Assembly: GCA_027494015.1 (NCBI GenBank)
Contig: JAOSJP010000001.1
Span: forward strand, 686,496-750,495
Length of the DNA stretch: 64,000 nucleotides
Reading direction: 5' to 3'
From: Anaerolineae bacterium
Lineage (GTDB): Bacteria > Chloroflexota > Anaerolineae > Aggregatilineales > Aggregatilineaceae
Each line of letters opens with the position of its first letter. The first letter of the stretch is position 1. Position numbers and translations under genes: made by a program. This document shows, piece after piece, positions 44,078-53,310 of the stretch. Under the pieces are notes generated by a model, which worked only from the letters and a program-made list of their open reading frames with translations, did not search any database and was not told where the DNA came from.

Positions 44078-44261
44078 GCGTGCAAAATCCGTCAGGTAGG
44101 GGCGCTGCTCTGCCGCGCCCTGGTTTACCTCACCCCCGCTCGGCGCTTGCGCGCCTCGCCGCCCCCTCTCCGTCGACGGAGAGGGGGCAAGCCGAGCGCA
44201 GCGAGGCTGGGGGTGAGGTCAATACCCCCGCATCAAGCGAGTCGCCACAACCTTTGCACGC
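44078..44261 (-). repeat. MITE-like structured repeat, copy E
   Basis: 184 bp with the same GCGTGCAAA / TTTGCACGC ends. It differs from copy D at only a few positions and follows it in tandem at 208-bp periodicity. Confidence 0.78.
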
Positions 44262-44299
44262 AACCAAACAAAACAATAAGGCGACCTGTTCGGTCGCCT
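44262..44299 (-). terminator. Rho-independent terminator of the nuo operon
   Basis: Minus strand: perfect stem AGGCGACC / GGTCGCCT followed by TTATTGTTTTGTTTGG, 28 bp after the nuoN stop. Confidence 0.88.
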
Positions 44300-44326
44300 C
44301 AGGTGTCCCTGGAAAAGGGGGGCGGC

Positions 44327-45841
44327 TCAGGGGCCGAACGCCAGCGTGACATCGTTGGTCATGTCCGACAGCAGGTAGGGGAAAATCCCCAGCGCCAGAG
44401 TGCCCACCGTGGCAATGCTGATCGCCCAGGCCAGCGGAACCGGGACATGAGCCTCCCCCTCCCCTGGCTCAAAATACATGTACCACACGATACGCAGGTA
44501 GTAGTACGCCGAGATGAGACTTGTCAGGACGCCGACCACAGCCACCGGGATCAGGTCGGCGGCAATCGCCGATTTGAACACAAACCACTTGCCGATAAAG
44601 CCAGCAGTGAGCGGAATACCCGTCAGGCTGAACATGAAGACGGCCATGGACGCTGCGAGCAGCGGCTGCTTGGCCGCCAGGCCGCGCATACTCTCCAGCC
44701 CGGTATTGGACGCATCGTCCCGCTCAACCGCGATCACCACCGCAAAAGCGCCCACATTGGTGAAGGCGTAGGCCATCAGATACATAATCACAGCGCGGGC
44801 TGCTTCGTCGGCGACCGACGCCGATCCCGCCGCCGCCACGCCGATCAGAATGTACCCGGCGTGCGCGATGCTGGAATAGGCCAGCAGCCGCTTGAGATCG
44901 CTCTGCACGATGGCGACGAAGTTGCCCAGGATCATGGTCAGCGCGGCGATCAGCCACACCGTATCCTGCCACGCAGCCACCAGACCCCCATCGAGCGCGA
45001 AGTTGGCCATGCCAGAGCCGAGCACGCGCACGAGCGCTGCGAAGCCCCCCACTTTGGCCGCCACGCTCATATAAGCGACAACCGAAGTCGGCGCCCCCTG
45101 GTAGACATCGGGCGTCCACATGTGGAACGGCACCGCAGCCACCTTGAAGCCCAACCCCACCAGCAGCATCCCCGCCCCGATCAGCAGCAGGTACTTGCCC
45201 GACGCATCTTCCGCGATGATGCCCTCGACTGCGCGCCAAATGCCCTGGAAGTCCGTCACCCCGGTCGCGCCATAGACCAACGCAATCCCGTAGACGAGGA
45301 AACTCGAGGCGAACGCCCCCAGGATGAAGTATTTCAGCGCGCTCTCCTCCGACGCTTCCTGCGGCCTGCGGAAGCCGCTCAGGATGTACAGCGGGATCGA
45401 AAGCAGCTCCAGCGCCACGAAAACCACCACCAGGTCGCCTGCAGCGCCCATGATCATCACAGCCAGAGTTGTGAACAGCAGCAGATAGTAGTACTCACCC
45501 CGTTGGCGCTGAATGCGGTCAAGATAGTTATAGGCGACCAGCACGCCGAGCAAGCCAGTGATCAGCGCGATCACATTGATCCCATCGCTGTATGAATCAG
45601 CGATGTACATCCCCCCGAAAGCCTGCTCGCCGTCGCCGAACCGCGCCACGCCGCCGAGCGGGAGCAGCGCCAGCACCAGCGAGATCGCCAGCCCCAGCAT
45701 GGTCAGGCCGGCGGTGATGTGCTTGCGAGTCCGGGGGATGAACAGGTCAACGACCATCAACAGGCAGGCATACAGGGCCAGGAAGCTGGCCGGCAGCGTC
45801 GCGGCAATGTTGAGATCGCTCAGACTCGGGGCACCAGACAT
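44327..45841 (-). CDS. nuoN: NADH-quinone oxidoreductase subunit N
   Basis: 504 residues, 14 membrane helices; one of the three antiporter-like proton-pumping subunits of complex I. The conserved core SEESALKYFILGAFASSFLV and FKVAAVPFHMWTPDVYQGAP carry the lysines of the proton path, and VQSDLKRLLAYSSIAHAGYI follows. 'SLTGIPLTAGFIGKW' near the C-terminus is standard. ATG 45841. Last gene of the operon, 12 bp after nuoM, followed by a terminator. Confidence 0.97.
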   Translation of the reverse strand: MSGAPSLSDLNIAATLPASFLALYACLLMVVDLFIPRTRKHITAGLTMLGLAISLVLALLPLGGVARFGDGEQAFGGMYIADSYSDGINVIALITGLLGVLVAYNYLDRIQRQRGEYYYLLLFTTLAVMIMGAAGDLVVVFVALELLSIPLYILSGFRRPQEASEESALKYFILGAFASSFLVYGIALVYGATGVTDFQGIWRAVEGIIAEDASGKYLLLIGAGMLLVGLGFKVAAVPFHMWTPDVYQGAPTSVVAYMSVAAKVGGFAALVRVLGSGMANFALDGGLVAAWQDTVWLIAALTMILGNFVAIVQSDLKRLLAYSSIAHAGYILIGVAAAGSASVADEAARAVIMYLMAYAFTNVGAFAVVIAVERDDASNTGLESMRGLAAKQPLLAASMAVFMFSLTGIPLTAGFIGKWFVFKSAIAADLIPVAVVGVLTSLISAYYYLRIVWYMYFEPGEGEAHVPVPLAWAISIATVGTLALGIFPYLLSDMTNDVTLAFGP

Positions 45842-45853
45842 CCGTCACCGCCT

Positions 45854-47374
45854 TTAATGGCCAGCCGCCGACAGCGCGTAGCCGTTCACGTAATCCACCA
45901 GTTCCTTCACTGAGCCGTCCATGAACTCGAAGAAATACCCGGCTTGCAGGCCGATCACGAACACCATGACCAGAATCGGCACCAGCGACCACAGCTCCTG
46001 CCAGTTCAGGTCAGGCAGGCGCTTGTTCTCTTCTTTGTCGAGCGCGCCCATGAACACGGTGTTGAACATGTACAGCAAGTACACAGCGGCCAGGATGATG
46101 CCAATCGCTGCGAAGAAGGTGAACCACCAGCTCAGCACGCTCGACCCTGCCGAGCCGAGCAGGATCGTGAACTCGCCCACGAAGCCGTTCAAGCCGGGCA
46201 GCCCCATGCTCGACAGCACAATCACCAGGGCGATGCCGCTGTAGAGGGGCATCGCTCGCCAGATGCCGCCGAATGCGCTCATCAGCTTGGTATGGCGGCG
46301 CTCGTACAGCACGCCAACCAGGAGGAACAGGCCGCCCGTGCTGATGCCGTGATTGACCATCTGCAGAATGCCGCCCTGAATACCCGCCGGGTTCAGCGCG
46401 AAGATGCCCAGCATGACAAACCCCAGGTGGCTGATCGAGGAGTAGGCCACCAGCTTCTTGACATCCTTCTGCCCGTAGCTGACCCACGCCCCATAGATGA
46501 TGCCGATCACCGCCAGCACCGCCACGTAGGGGGCGAAAGTCTCGCTCGCCTCCGGGAACAGCGGCAGGTTGAAGCGCACAAAGCCGTAGGTGCCCATCTT
46601 CAGCAGCACGCCCGCCAGGATGACTGAGCCGGCGGTCGGTGCCTGCACGTGCGCGTCGGGCAGCCACGAGTGCAACGGCCACATGGGCACCTTGATGGCG
46701 AAGGCGATGCCGAACGCCAGGAACAGCCAGCGCCCGGTCGCGGTGCCCAGCGTAAGCTCACCACTGTCCAGCTTGGCCAGGATGTCGGGCACGCTGAACG
46801 TCCCCGCCTCGTTGCCCAGCCACAGAATCGCCAGCAGCATGAGCAGGCTGCCAGCCATCGTGTAGAGGAAGAACTTGACGGCGGCGTAGATGCGCTCTTC
46901 GGCCCCCCAGATGCCGATCAGGAAGTACATGGGCACCAGCGTCACTTCCCAGAAGATGTAGAACAGGAACAGGTCCTGGGCTACAAAGACGCCAAGCATC
47001 GCCCATTCCATCAACAGCATGAACATGTAGTACAGGCGCACGCGGTCTTTGATGGGGTTGAACGAGGCCAGGATCGCCAGAGGCATGATGAACGTCGTCA
47101 GCAGCACCAGCCAGATGCTGATGCCGTCCACGCCCACGTAGTAGCGAATGGTGAACGAATCTGCCGTGATCCAGCCCACGTTCTGCACCATCTGCAAGCC
47201 GGACACGCCCGTGTCGAAGTTGCGCACCAGCAGCAGCGACACGCCAAAAGTGACCAGCGAGGTCACCAGCGCCGCCCATTTGTAGGCTTGCTCGGTGCGC
47301 GAGAACAGCATCATCAGCACCAGGCCCGCGAGCGGGAGCATGAGAACCACAGTGACCAGCGAGATGTCTTCCAT
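45854..47374 (-). CDS. nuoM: NADH-quinone oxidoreductase subunit M
   Basis: 506 residues, antiporter-like subunit with about 14 helices. Family segments: LFYIFWEVTLVPMYFLIGIW, with the key Glu in TM5, KVPMWPLHSWLPDAHVQAPT, GVLLKMGTYGFVRFNLPLFP, and KKLVAYSSISHLGFVMLGIF. All charged residues expected in the proton path are present. It starts at ATG 47374, 18 bp after nuoL. Confidence 0.97.
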   Translation of the reverse strand: MEDISLVTVVLMLPLAGLVLMMLFSRTEQAYKWAALVTSLVTFGVSLLLVRNFDTGVSGLQMVQNVGWITADSFTIRYYVGVDGISIWLVLLTTFIMPLAILASFNPIKDRVRLYYMFMLLMEWAMLGVFVAQDLFLFYIFWEVTLVPMYFLIGIWGAEERIYAAVKFFLYTMAGSLLMLLAILWLGNEAGTFSVPDILAKLDSGELTLGTATGRWLFLAFGIAFAIKVPMWPLHSWLPDAHVQAPTAGSVILAGVLLKMGTYGFVRFNLPLFPEASETFAPYVAVLAVIGIIYGAWVSYGQKDVKKLVAYSSISHLGFVMLGIFALNPAGIQGGILQMVNHGISTGGLFLLVGVLYERRHTKLMSAFGGIWRAMPLYSGIALVIVLSSMGLPGLNGFVGEFTILLGSAGSSVLSWWFTFFAAIGIILAAVYLLYMFNTVFMGALDKEENKRLPDLNWQELWSLVPILVMVFVIGLQAGYFFEFMDGSVKELVDYVNGYALSAAGH

Positions 47375-47392
47375 AAGTTCGGTCCCTCTGGG

Positions 47393-49681
47393 TTACAGAC
47401 CTAGCCAATCGCGGATCAAAGGAAGCAGGATCAAGACCATCACCAGCAGCGCGCCGAAAAGGACGCTCATGGCGTAAATGTGCACGTAACCGGTCTGAAC
47501 CCGGCGCAGCCGTGAGGCAGTCCGCCGCGCGGCATGGCCGAGACCGTCGAACGAGCGATCAATGATCTGCTTGTCCACGTGCCATGTCAGGGCGCGCGTC
47601 GCCGCGTTGAACGGGTCGCGCAGCAGACGCTCGTGCGCGTAATCGTGCCAGAACCGCCAGTCAAGCTGCTCGGACAGCCAATAAGCCGCGTTGCGATAGG
47701 GGTAGATCAGATACTTGAAGTAGAACTCGTCCCAATAGAGCTTGGCGTTGGACAGCGCAAAGGCGCGCTGCGTGCGCGAGTTGACCGCCAGCGGGTCTTC
47801 GCGCAGCGTGGCCAGCACCCGGTCGTTGTACACCGAGCGCGCCAGGTAAATGGCCGCCAGCGCCAGCAGCACGGCGAAGGTCGCCATCAGCAAGCTGAAC
47901 GCGCCCGCGTGTGCGTAGGTGACACTGTGTTCCAGGAAGCTGGTGAACCGGTGCTCTCCCAACAGCCAGCCGAGGATGGGGAACCCGCTCGGCACGTTGA
48001 TGAGGCCGATGAGCAGGCTCAGCGCCGCCAGCACGATCAGGGGCCAGGTCATGAGCCGCGAAGACTCCTCGGCGTGCGCCGCCGCTGCGTGGCGCGGCTC
48101 GCCCAGGAAAGTCAGGCTGACCAGCCGCCACATGTAAAACGCGGTGAACGCCGCCGCGATCAGCAGCAGCACAAAGCCGACATACCCGCTGAGCAGTCCC
48201 TTGTCCACCCCCGTCTTCAGCGAATCCAGCAGAATCTCGTCTTTCGACCAGAAACCCGCGAAGGGGATAATTCCCGCCAGGGCCAGCGTGCCAAAGAGGT
48301 ATGTCCAGTAGGTCACCGGCATCCGCTTTTTGAGGCCGCCCATGAAACGCATATCCTGCGGGTCGAAGCCGTCGTCATCGTGCCCTGGATGGCCGTGAGA
48401 CACATGGTGATGCCCGTGCTCCATGCCGTGAATGACCGAGCCGGACCCCAGGAACAACAGCGCCTTGAAGCAGGCGTGCGTCACCAGGTGGAACATGGCC
48501 GCCGCGTAAGCGCCCACGCCCACCGCTGCCACCATGAACCCAAGCTGGCTGACCGTGCTATAGGCCAGCACGCGCTTGATGTCCCACTGCCCCACGGCGA
48601 TGAAGCCGGCTATCAGCGCTGTCGTCGCGCCGATGACCGCCACCACAAACGAGGAGAACTCGGCGGCGTGATAGAACACGTTGGCGCGCACCATCATGTA
48701 CACGCCCGCCGTGACCATCGTCGCCGCATGAATGAGCGCGCTGACCGGCGTGGGGCCGGCCATCGCATCCGGCAGCCACACAAAGAGCGGAATCTGCGCG
48801 CTCTTGCCCGTCACGCCCAGCAGGAACAACAGGGTGATCAGCGTCAGCGTCGTCTCGAAGCTCAGCGAGACCATGCCGAAGTTAACCTCGTGCCCGCCCT
48901 CTTTCAGCCACGTCTCAGCCTGGTTGAACACGCCCAGCGGCCCGGCAGCCGCATGAGCCTCCTCTTCGCCGGGCAGCGCCGGGGAGAACAGGGGCGCTTC
49001 TTCCTCGGCTGCGGCGCGATGCGCGAGGGGCGTCTCCTCTGCGTGGTAGAAATCAAGCGTGCCGAACGTCCAGAAAGTGATCAGCACCCCCAGGATCAGC
49101 CCGAAGTCACCGACCCGGTTGGCGATGAGTGCCTTGCGTGCGGCGTCGCTGTTCTTCCACCCCACCCCGCCTGGCTTGTCGAACCAGAAGCCGATCAGCA
49201 GGTACGAGCACAGACCCACGCCTTCCCAGCCGACGAACATCATCAGGAAGTTGTTGCCCGTCACCAGGATGAGCATGAAGACCAGGAACAGGTTCATGTA
49301 GACGAAAAAGCGCGGGAACCGTTCGTCGCCGTGCATGTAACCGACGGCATACAGGTGAATCAGCGTGCCGACGCCCGTCACCACCAGCATCATCGTCACG
49401 CTCAGCGAGTCCACGCGGAAAGCCCAGGGGATGGTCAGATTGGCCGACGGGATCACGATCCAGTCAGCCAGGATGGGCATATCAATCACCGCCGCTTTGT
49501 AGCCCGTGTTGACCTGCGCGATCCACAGCAGCACCGCGATCACAAACGCCATCCCGCTGGCCCCCACCGCCACGATGCTGACTCCGCGCTCGCCAAGCTG
49601 CCGGCCTGCGAACAGGTTGATCAGCAGCCCGGCCAGCGGGATCATGACCACCAGCGGTACCAGGTCAAAGAAGTTGTCCAT
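47393..49681 (-). CDS. nuoL: NADH-quinone oxidoreductase subunit L, with long loop insertions
   Basis: 762 residues, well above the usual 610-660. The antiporter core is intact: GWEGVGLCSYLLIGFWFDKP, SAQIPLFVWLPDAMAGPTPV, SALIHAATMVTAGVYMMVRA and IKRVLAYSTVSQLGFMVAAV. Two insertions explain part of the length: about 50 residues rich in Glu and Ala around 213-250 (AEETPLAHRAAAEEEAPLFS), and a His/Asp-rich loop (MEHGHHHVSHGHPGHDDDGF). The long C-terminal lateral helix follows (VYNDRVLATLREDPLAV on), then a final helix (YVHIYAMSVLFGALLVMVLI). ATG 49681. Confidence 0.96.
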   Translation of the reverse strand: MDNFFDLVPLVVMIPLAGLLINLFAGRQLGERGVSIVAVGASGMAFVIAVLLWIAQVNTGYKAAVIDMPILADWIVIPSANLTIPWAFRVDSLSVTMMLVVTGVGTLIHLYAVGYMHGDERFPRFFVYMNLFLVFMLILVTGNNFLMMFVGWEGVGLCSYLLIGFWFDKPGGVGWKNSDAARKALIANRVGDFGLILGVLITFWTFGTLDFYHAEETPLAHRAAAEEEAPLFSPALPGEEEAHAAAGPLGVFNQAETWLKEGGHEVNFGMVSLSFETTLTLITLLFLLGVTGKSAQIPLFVWLPDAMAGPTPVSALIHAATMVTAGVYMMVRANVFYHAAEFSSFVVAVIGATTALIAGFIAVGQWDIKRVLAYSTVSQLGFMVAAVGVGAYAAAMFHLVTHACFKALLFLGSGSVIHGMEHGHHHVSHGHPGHDDDGFDPQDMRFMGGLKKRMPVTYWTYLFGTLALAGIIPFAGFWSKDEILLDSLKTGVDKGLLSGYVGFVLLLIAAAFTAFYMWRLVSLTFLGEPRHAAAAHAEESSRLMTWPLIVLAALSLLIGLINVPSGFPILGWLLGEHRFTSFLEHSVTYAHAGAFSLLMATFAVLLALAAIYLARSVYNDRVLATLREDPLAVNSRTQRAFALSNAKLYWDEFYFKYLIYPYRNAAYWLSEQLDWRFWHDYAHERLLRDPFNAATRALTWHVDKQIIDRSFDGLGHAARRTASRLRRVQTGYVHIYAMSVLFGALLVMVLILLPLIRDWLGL

Positions 49682-49743
49682 GCGCGTTCCTTTGGGCCTC
49701 TGCGCCGCGTTGAGCCAGGCCAGGCACGGTTAGCCCCAACGGC

Positions 49744-50058
49744 CTATCCCTTGAACATGTGCAGATTGTCAATATCAATGCTCTTTTTGGTGCGGAAGAT
49801 CGCCACGATCAACGCCAGGCCCACCGCAACTTCGGCAGCGGCCACCGTCATGACGAAGAACACCATCAGGTGCCCCGCGCCGCTGGCCCACTGGCGCGCG
49901 AAAGCAGCCAGCGCCAGGTTCGCCGCGTTCAGCATAAGCTCGACCGACATGAAGACCAGGATGGCGTTGCGGCGCAGCAGCACGCCCATCGCCCCCATGA
50001 TGAACAGCACGGCGCTCAACAGCACGTATAGCTCAACCGCCACTCCCGAGGATCCCAT
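49744..50058 (-). CDS. nuoK: NADH-quinone oxidoreductase subunit K
   Basis: 104 residues, three helices. [40 protein letters not shown] with its conserved Glu in the second helix (and the Glu of helix three in [18 protein letters not shown]) are the buried carboxylates of the E-channel. ATG 50058 lies behind GGGGGAAGACCAC. It follows nuoJ by 39 bp. Normal length. Confidence 0.97.
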   Translation of the reverse strand: MGSSGVAVELYVLLSAVLFIMGAMGVLLRRNAILVFMSVELMLNAANLALAAFARQWASGAGHLMVFFVMTVAAAEVAVGLALIVAIFRTKKSIDIDNLHMFKG

Positions 50059-50097
50059 GTGGTCTTCCCCCTCAGTTGCCCGTGTGGGCTGTGTCCG

Positions 50098-51291
50098 CTA
50101 ATTCCCGGTCTCGCCTGGGGTGGATTGCTCAAGGCCGGGCGGTGGATTCGCCAGGCGGCGCTCGACCGGGTGGCGCGGTGCCAGACTCTCGTGCGTCAGC
50201 ACGATGGCCCCAATCATCGCCACGAGCAGCAGCAATGCCACCAGCTCGAAGGGCAGCACATAGTCCGTGAACAGCAGCCGCCCAATGTGCGTGGGGCTGC
50301 CAAATGACGTGAGAGCCTTATCCTGCAGACTGATCACCACATCGGTGAAGGAGTTGTCCGGATGGCGCTGCTCGGCGAAGACCCACAGCACCAGCGTGTT
50401 CGCCTCCAGCGCCTGCTCAGGCAGCTCAGAGACGGGCGCTCGCTGGCTGCCGGTGGTGAAGAGCGCCACGTTGCGCGTCCCTTTCGACAGCTCGAACTCG
50501 CGCCCCTCGCCATAAGCAAGCGCGCTGACGAGCACTTCGTCGTAGACCTGATCGCGCACATCTACGAGCGGCCTGTCGGGCAGAGCATTGACAGCGACCA
50601 GGCGCAGCCCATCTTTCTTGCCGCTGAAGTCGAGGGTATGGGCAGCAGCCACCAGGCGCGCCCCCGGCACACCGATCCGGCCAATCGCCGTCAGCGAATA
50701 CGCCTTGCCGCGCTCGATCGTCACTGGCTGGTCGAGCAGCGCGCCCGCGCTGGCCGGGTCGGCCCCCGCCTCGAAGATGGTAAGCTCGTACTCACCCTCG
50801 CGCCAGGGCACGAATTCGGTGGCGGCGCGGAACTGCACATCCTGCGCCACTGGCTCGCCGTCCAGGTAGACATCCGCGCTCGCCAGGCCATCGAGGACGT
50901 GCACCACGCGCACCTGTGGCTCAGCCTTGCGTGGCTCCGTCCTGGTGATCTCCCCGTTGATCAGGGCTATGCTGACCGTGATCAGGAAGAGCAAGGCCAT
51001 GATCACCACCGCCGGAGCCAGCCAGCGGAAGCGCGACTGGATCGTGGGCAGCACGCGCTCGGCACCCAGGAGCATGATCACGAAGAGGAACAACACCATG
51101 ATCGCGCCGGTGTACACCGTGATCTGCACCATGGCCAGGAACGGCGCATTGAGCATCAGGAACAGGAACGCGATACACATGAGGTTCAGAATCAGGAACA
51201 ACGCGCTGTAGATCGCGTTCTCGCCGATGAGCATCAGCGCCGCCGAGATCAGCGCAATCGCCCCTACGATGATGAATAACGTAAGCTCCAT
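50098..51291 (-). CDS. nuoJ: NADH-quinone oxidoreductase subunit J with inserted DUF4397-like domain
   Basis: 397 residues, about twice the usual 165-200. The five NuoJ helices are all present: 1-20, 28-48, 55-77 (VQITVYTGAIMVLFLFVIML, including the conserved pi-bulge region), 89-111 and 345-366 (PFELVALLLLVAMIGAIVLT). Between helix 4 and helix 5 lie about 190 extra residues (126-312). They read like two DUF4397 half-repeats: QVRVVHVLDGLASADVYLDG, EYELTIFEAGADPASAG, TIERGKAYSLTAIGRIG, then GLRLVAVNALPDRPLVDV and FELSKGTRNVALFTTGS. DUF4397 is an Ig-like fold usually found outside the cell. Nothing suggests a fusion artefact: the frame is continuous and flanks are normal NuoJ. Confidence 0.95.
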   Translation of the reverse strand: MELTLFIIVGAIALISAALMLIGENAIYSALFLILNLMCIAFLFLMLNAPFLAMVQITVYTGAIMVLFLFVIMLLGAERVLPTIQSRFRWLAPAVVIMALLFLITVSIALINGEITRTEPRKAEPQVRVVHVLDGLASADVYLDGEPVAQDVQFRAATEFVPWREGEYELTIFEAGADPASAGALLDQPVTIERGKAYSLTAIGRIGVPGARLVAAAHTLDFSGKKDGLRLVAVNALPDRPLVDVRDQVYDEVLVSALAYGEGREFELSKGTRNVALFTTGSQRAPVSELPEQALEANTLVLWVFAEQRHPDNSFTDVVISLQDKALTSFGSPTHIGRLLFTDYVLPFELVALLLLVAMIGAIVLTHESLAPRHPVERRLANPPPGLEQSTPGETGN

Positions 51292-51421
51292 GATCTTGTC
51301 GTCCTGGTTCGTTCGACCCGTCGCGCCAAGTTACCCTGCTTCAATCCCCGGTGATGCGTTGCAGTGTAGCGCAAGATAAGAGCCAGGCCAAGCGCGCAGG
51401 CCTGCGCCCCACCTGCATGAA

Positions 51422-51916
51422 CTACTTCGGATCCTCCATCTGCGGGATCGAGCGCGTGAACTGCCCCGGCTCCGTCCGCTGCGGTGTGCCCTCCACCCCC
51501 GGCGGCAGCGGATCGAGCAGCATTTCCTTGACATAGATGGCGTCGCGACGATCGGCGAAGCTCAAGCGGTATTCGTGCTCCAACACAATCGCCTCGGTAG
51601 GGCAGGCATCCTCGCAGTAACCGCAGAAGATGCAGCGCAGCATGTTGATCTCGTAGGTCTTGGCGTAGCGCTCGCCGGGGCTGTAACGCTCCTCGTCGGT
51701 GTTCTCAGCCGCCTCAACCCAGATGGCGTCTGCCGGGCACGCCGCTGCGCAGAGCGCGCAGCCGATGCACTTCTCCAGGCCATTATCGTAACGCTTGAGG
51801 GCATGGCGTCCCTTGAAGCGCTCGCGCAAGGGACGCGCTTGCTCCGGGTACTGGATCGTGACCGGTCCCTCAAGCACATGCTTGAATGTCGTGGCAAACC
51901 CGCGTACCAGATTCAT
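51422..51916 (-). CDS. nuoI: NADH-quinone oxidoreductase subunit I
   Basis: 164 residues. Carries the two [4Fe-4S] clusters N6a and N6b: CIGCALCAAACP and CIFCGYCEDACP, with the family end ITVLEHEYRLSF-type region (EAIVLEHEYRLSFADRRDAI). N-terminal segment VTIQYPEQARPLRERFKGRH is standard. ATG 51916. It follows nuoH by 25 bp and precedes nuoJ by 130 bp, the widest gap in this half of the operon; I see no gene in it. Confidence 0.97.
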   Translation of the reverse strand: MNLVRGFATTFKHVLEGPVTIQYPEQARPLRERFKGRHALKRYDNGLEKCIGCALCAAACPADAIWVEAAENTDEERYSPGERYAKTYEINMLRCIFCGYCEDACPTEAIVLEHEYRLSFADRRDAIYVKEMLLDPLPPGVEGTPQRTEPGQFTRSIPQMEDPK

Positions 51917-51941
51917 CCATTACTCCCCTGACTCGAATCCC

Positions 51942-53303
51942 TTACCCCGAACCCGGCCTCTTTCCGCCAGGGCGCGACTTCTCGCCCTCTGCGCCGCTGC
52001 CCCTGCCAGAGACAGCGCGCGCCAGGGCCGCAGGCACGCCCAGCATCCTGTCGAACATCGCGAAAGCCGATTGTCCAGCCCTCGGCCCTCCAGAAAGCGA
52101 AACCACCTCGACGCGCGGCGCGCTCAGCGGCTCTGGCTTGCGACCTACCTGCCCCAGCCAGTAAGATGCGCCAGCGACGAACAGCCCCCAGGCGATCACG
52201 GCCATGATCAGCTTGGCCGAGCCGCCCGCTTCCTCATCCAGCACCACAGCAACCGCAGACCAGGCCACGGCCACCAGCGCGAAGGGCAACATCACCTTCC
52301 AGCCGAAAGCCATCAGCCGGTCGTAGCGAATGCGGGGCAGCGTGCCGCGCACCCAGATCATGACCACCAGCAGCACCACAACTTTCAGGCCGAATACCAG
52401 CGGGCCGAGCAGCGGCGCTTGGTCCACATAGGCGAAGTGATAGCCGCCGAAGTACATGGCCGCGCCGATCGCGCTCACCGCGATCATGCCGATGTACTCG
52501 GCCAGGAAGAACATGGCGAACTTCATGCCGCTGTATTCCGAGTGATAGCCGGCGGTCAGTTCCTGCTCGGCTTCAGGCATGTCAAATGGCGCGCGGTTCA
52601 CCTCTGCCAGCAGCGCAATCGCCATGATCGCCGCCGCCATCGGATTCTGGAAGACGAACCAGCCCAGGATCGGCGCGTCGTTCTGGGCGTTTATGATGTC
52701 ACCGACGCTCATCGAGCCAGCCAGCATCACCGGCACCACCATCGCCAGGCCCATGCTCAGCTCGTAGCTGACCATCTGCGCGGACGAGCGCAACCCGCCC
52801 AACATCGCATACTTGTTATTGCTCGACCAGCCAGCCAATACAACCCCATAGATGCCAATGCTGGTGATCCCTAGCAGCCACAGCACGCCCACGTTGACAT
52901 CAATCAGCCCCTGCGACAGGCGATACCACTTGCCGTCGAACCAGGGCACGGCGATCTTCGGGCCGAAGGGCACCACCGCCAGCACGATCAACGCCGGCAC
53001 GGTCTTGATCACCGGCGCAGCCCAGAAGACCAGCTTCTCCGCGCGGGCCGGCGTGATGTCCTCCTTGAAGATGAGCTTGATCCCATCGGCAATGGGTTGC
53101 AGCAGGCCGTAGGGTCCCGCGCGGTTCGGCCCCACACGCGCCTGAAGAAACGCCAGAAAGCGCCGCTCAAGGACCGTCGTGTAGGCGAAGCCGGTGAGCA
53201 GCACGACGAACAGGACCAGGCTCGTCATGATCGAGTGAATCACCGTGCACGTGGTCTGACCGGCGCACTCTACTACAATGCTCGATTCTCCTGGGCCAAA
53301 CAT
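51942..53303 (-). CDS. nuoH: NADH-quinone oxidoreductase subunit H, with C-terminal extension
   Basis: 453 residues, eight core helices; forms part of the quinone chamber. Signatures: RRFLAFLQARVGPNRAGPYG, LLQPIADGIKLIFKEDITP, SYELSMGLAMVVPVMLAGSM, LLAEVNRAPFDMPEAEQELT and YHSEYSGMKFAMFFLAEYI, and WVRGTLPRIRYDRLMAFGWK. After the last conserved helix come a ninth helix and some 65 hydrophilic residues (RKPEPLSAPRVEVVSLSGG on) not found in the E. coli protein. ATG 53303, 7 bp after nuoG. Confidence 0.97.
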   Translation of the reverse strand: MFGPGESSIVVECAGQTTCTVIHSIMTSLVLFVVLLTGFAYTTVLERRFLAFLQARVGPNRAGPYGLLQPIADGIKLIFKEDITPARAEKLVFWAAPVIKTVPALIVLAVVPFGPKIAVPWFDGKWYRLSQGLIDVNVGVLWLLGITSIGIYGVVLAGWSSNNKYAMLGGLRSSAQMVSYELSMGLAMVVPVMLAGSMSVGDIINAQNDAPILGWFVFQNPMAAAIMAIALLAEVNRAPFDMPEAEQELTAGYHSEYSGMKFAMFFLAEYIGMIAVSAIGAAMYFGGYHFAYVDQAPLLGPLVFGLKVVVLLVVMIWVRGTLPRIRYDRLMAFGWKVMLPFALVAVAWSAVAVVLDEEAGGSAKLIMAVIAWGLFVAGASYWLGQVGRKPEPLSAPRVEVVSLSGGPRAGQSAFAMFDRMLGVPAALARAVSGRGSGAEGEKSRPGGKRPGSG

Positions 53304-53310
53304 CGCGGGA

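Noticed and set aside
43870..44261. CRISPR-like array
   Set aside because: Only two units of 208 bp that are similar throughout; there are no short repeats with unique spacers, and no cas gene nearby.
47534..50101. Plus-strand open frame of 855 codons opposite nuoL and nuoK
   Set aside because: Low-complexity Arg/His/Gln-rich translation; the minus strand has unambiguous nuo genes.
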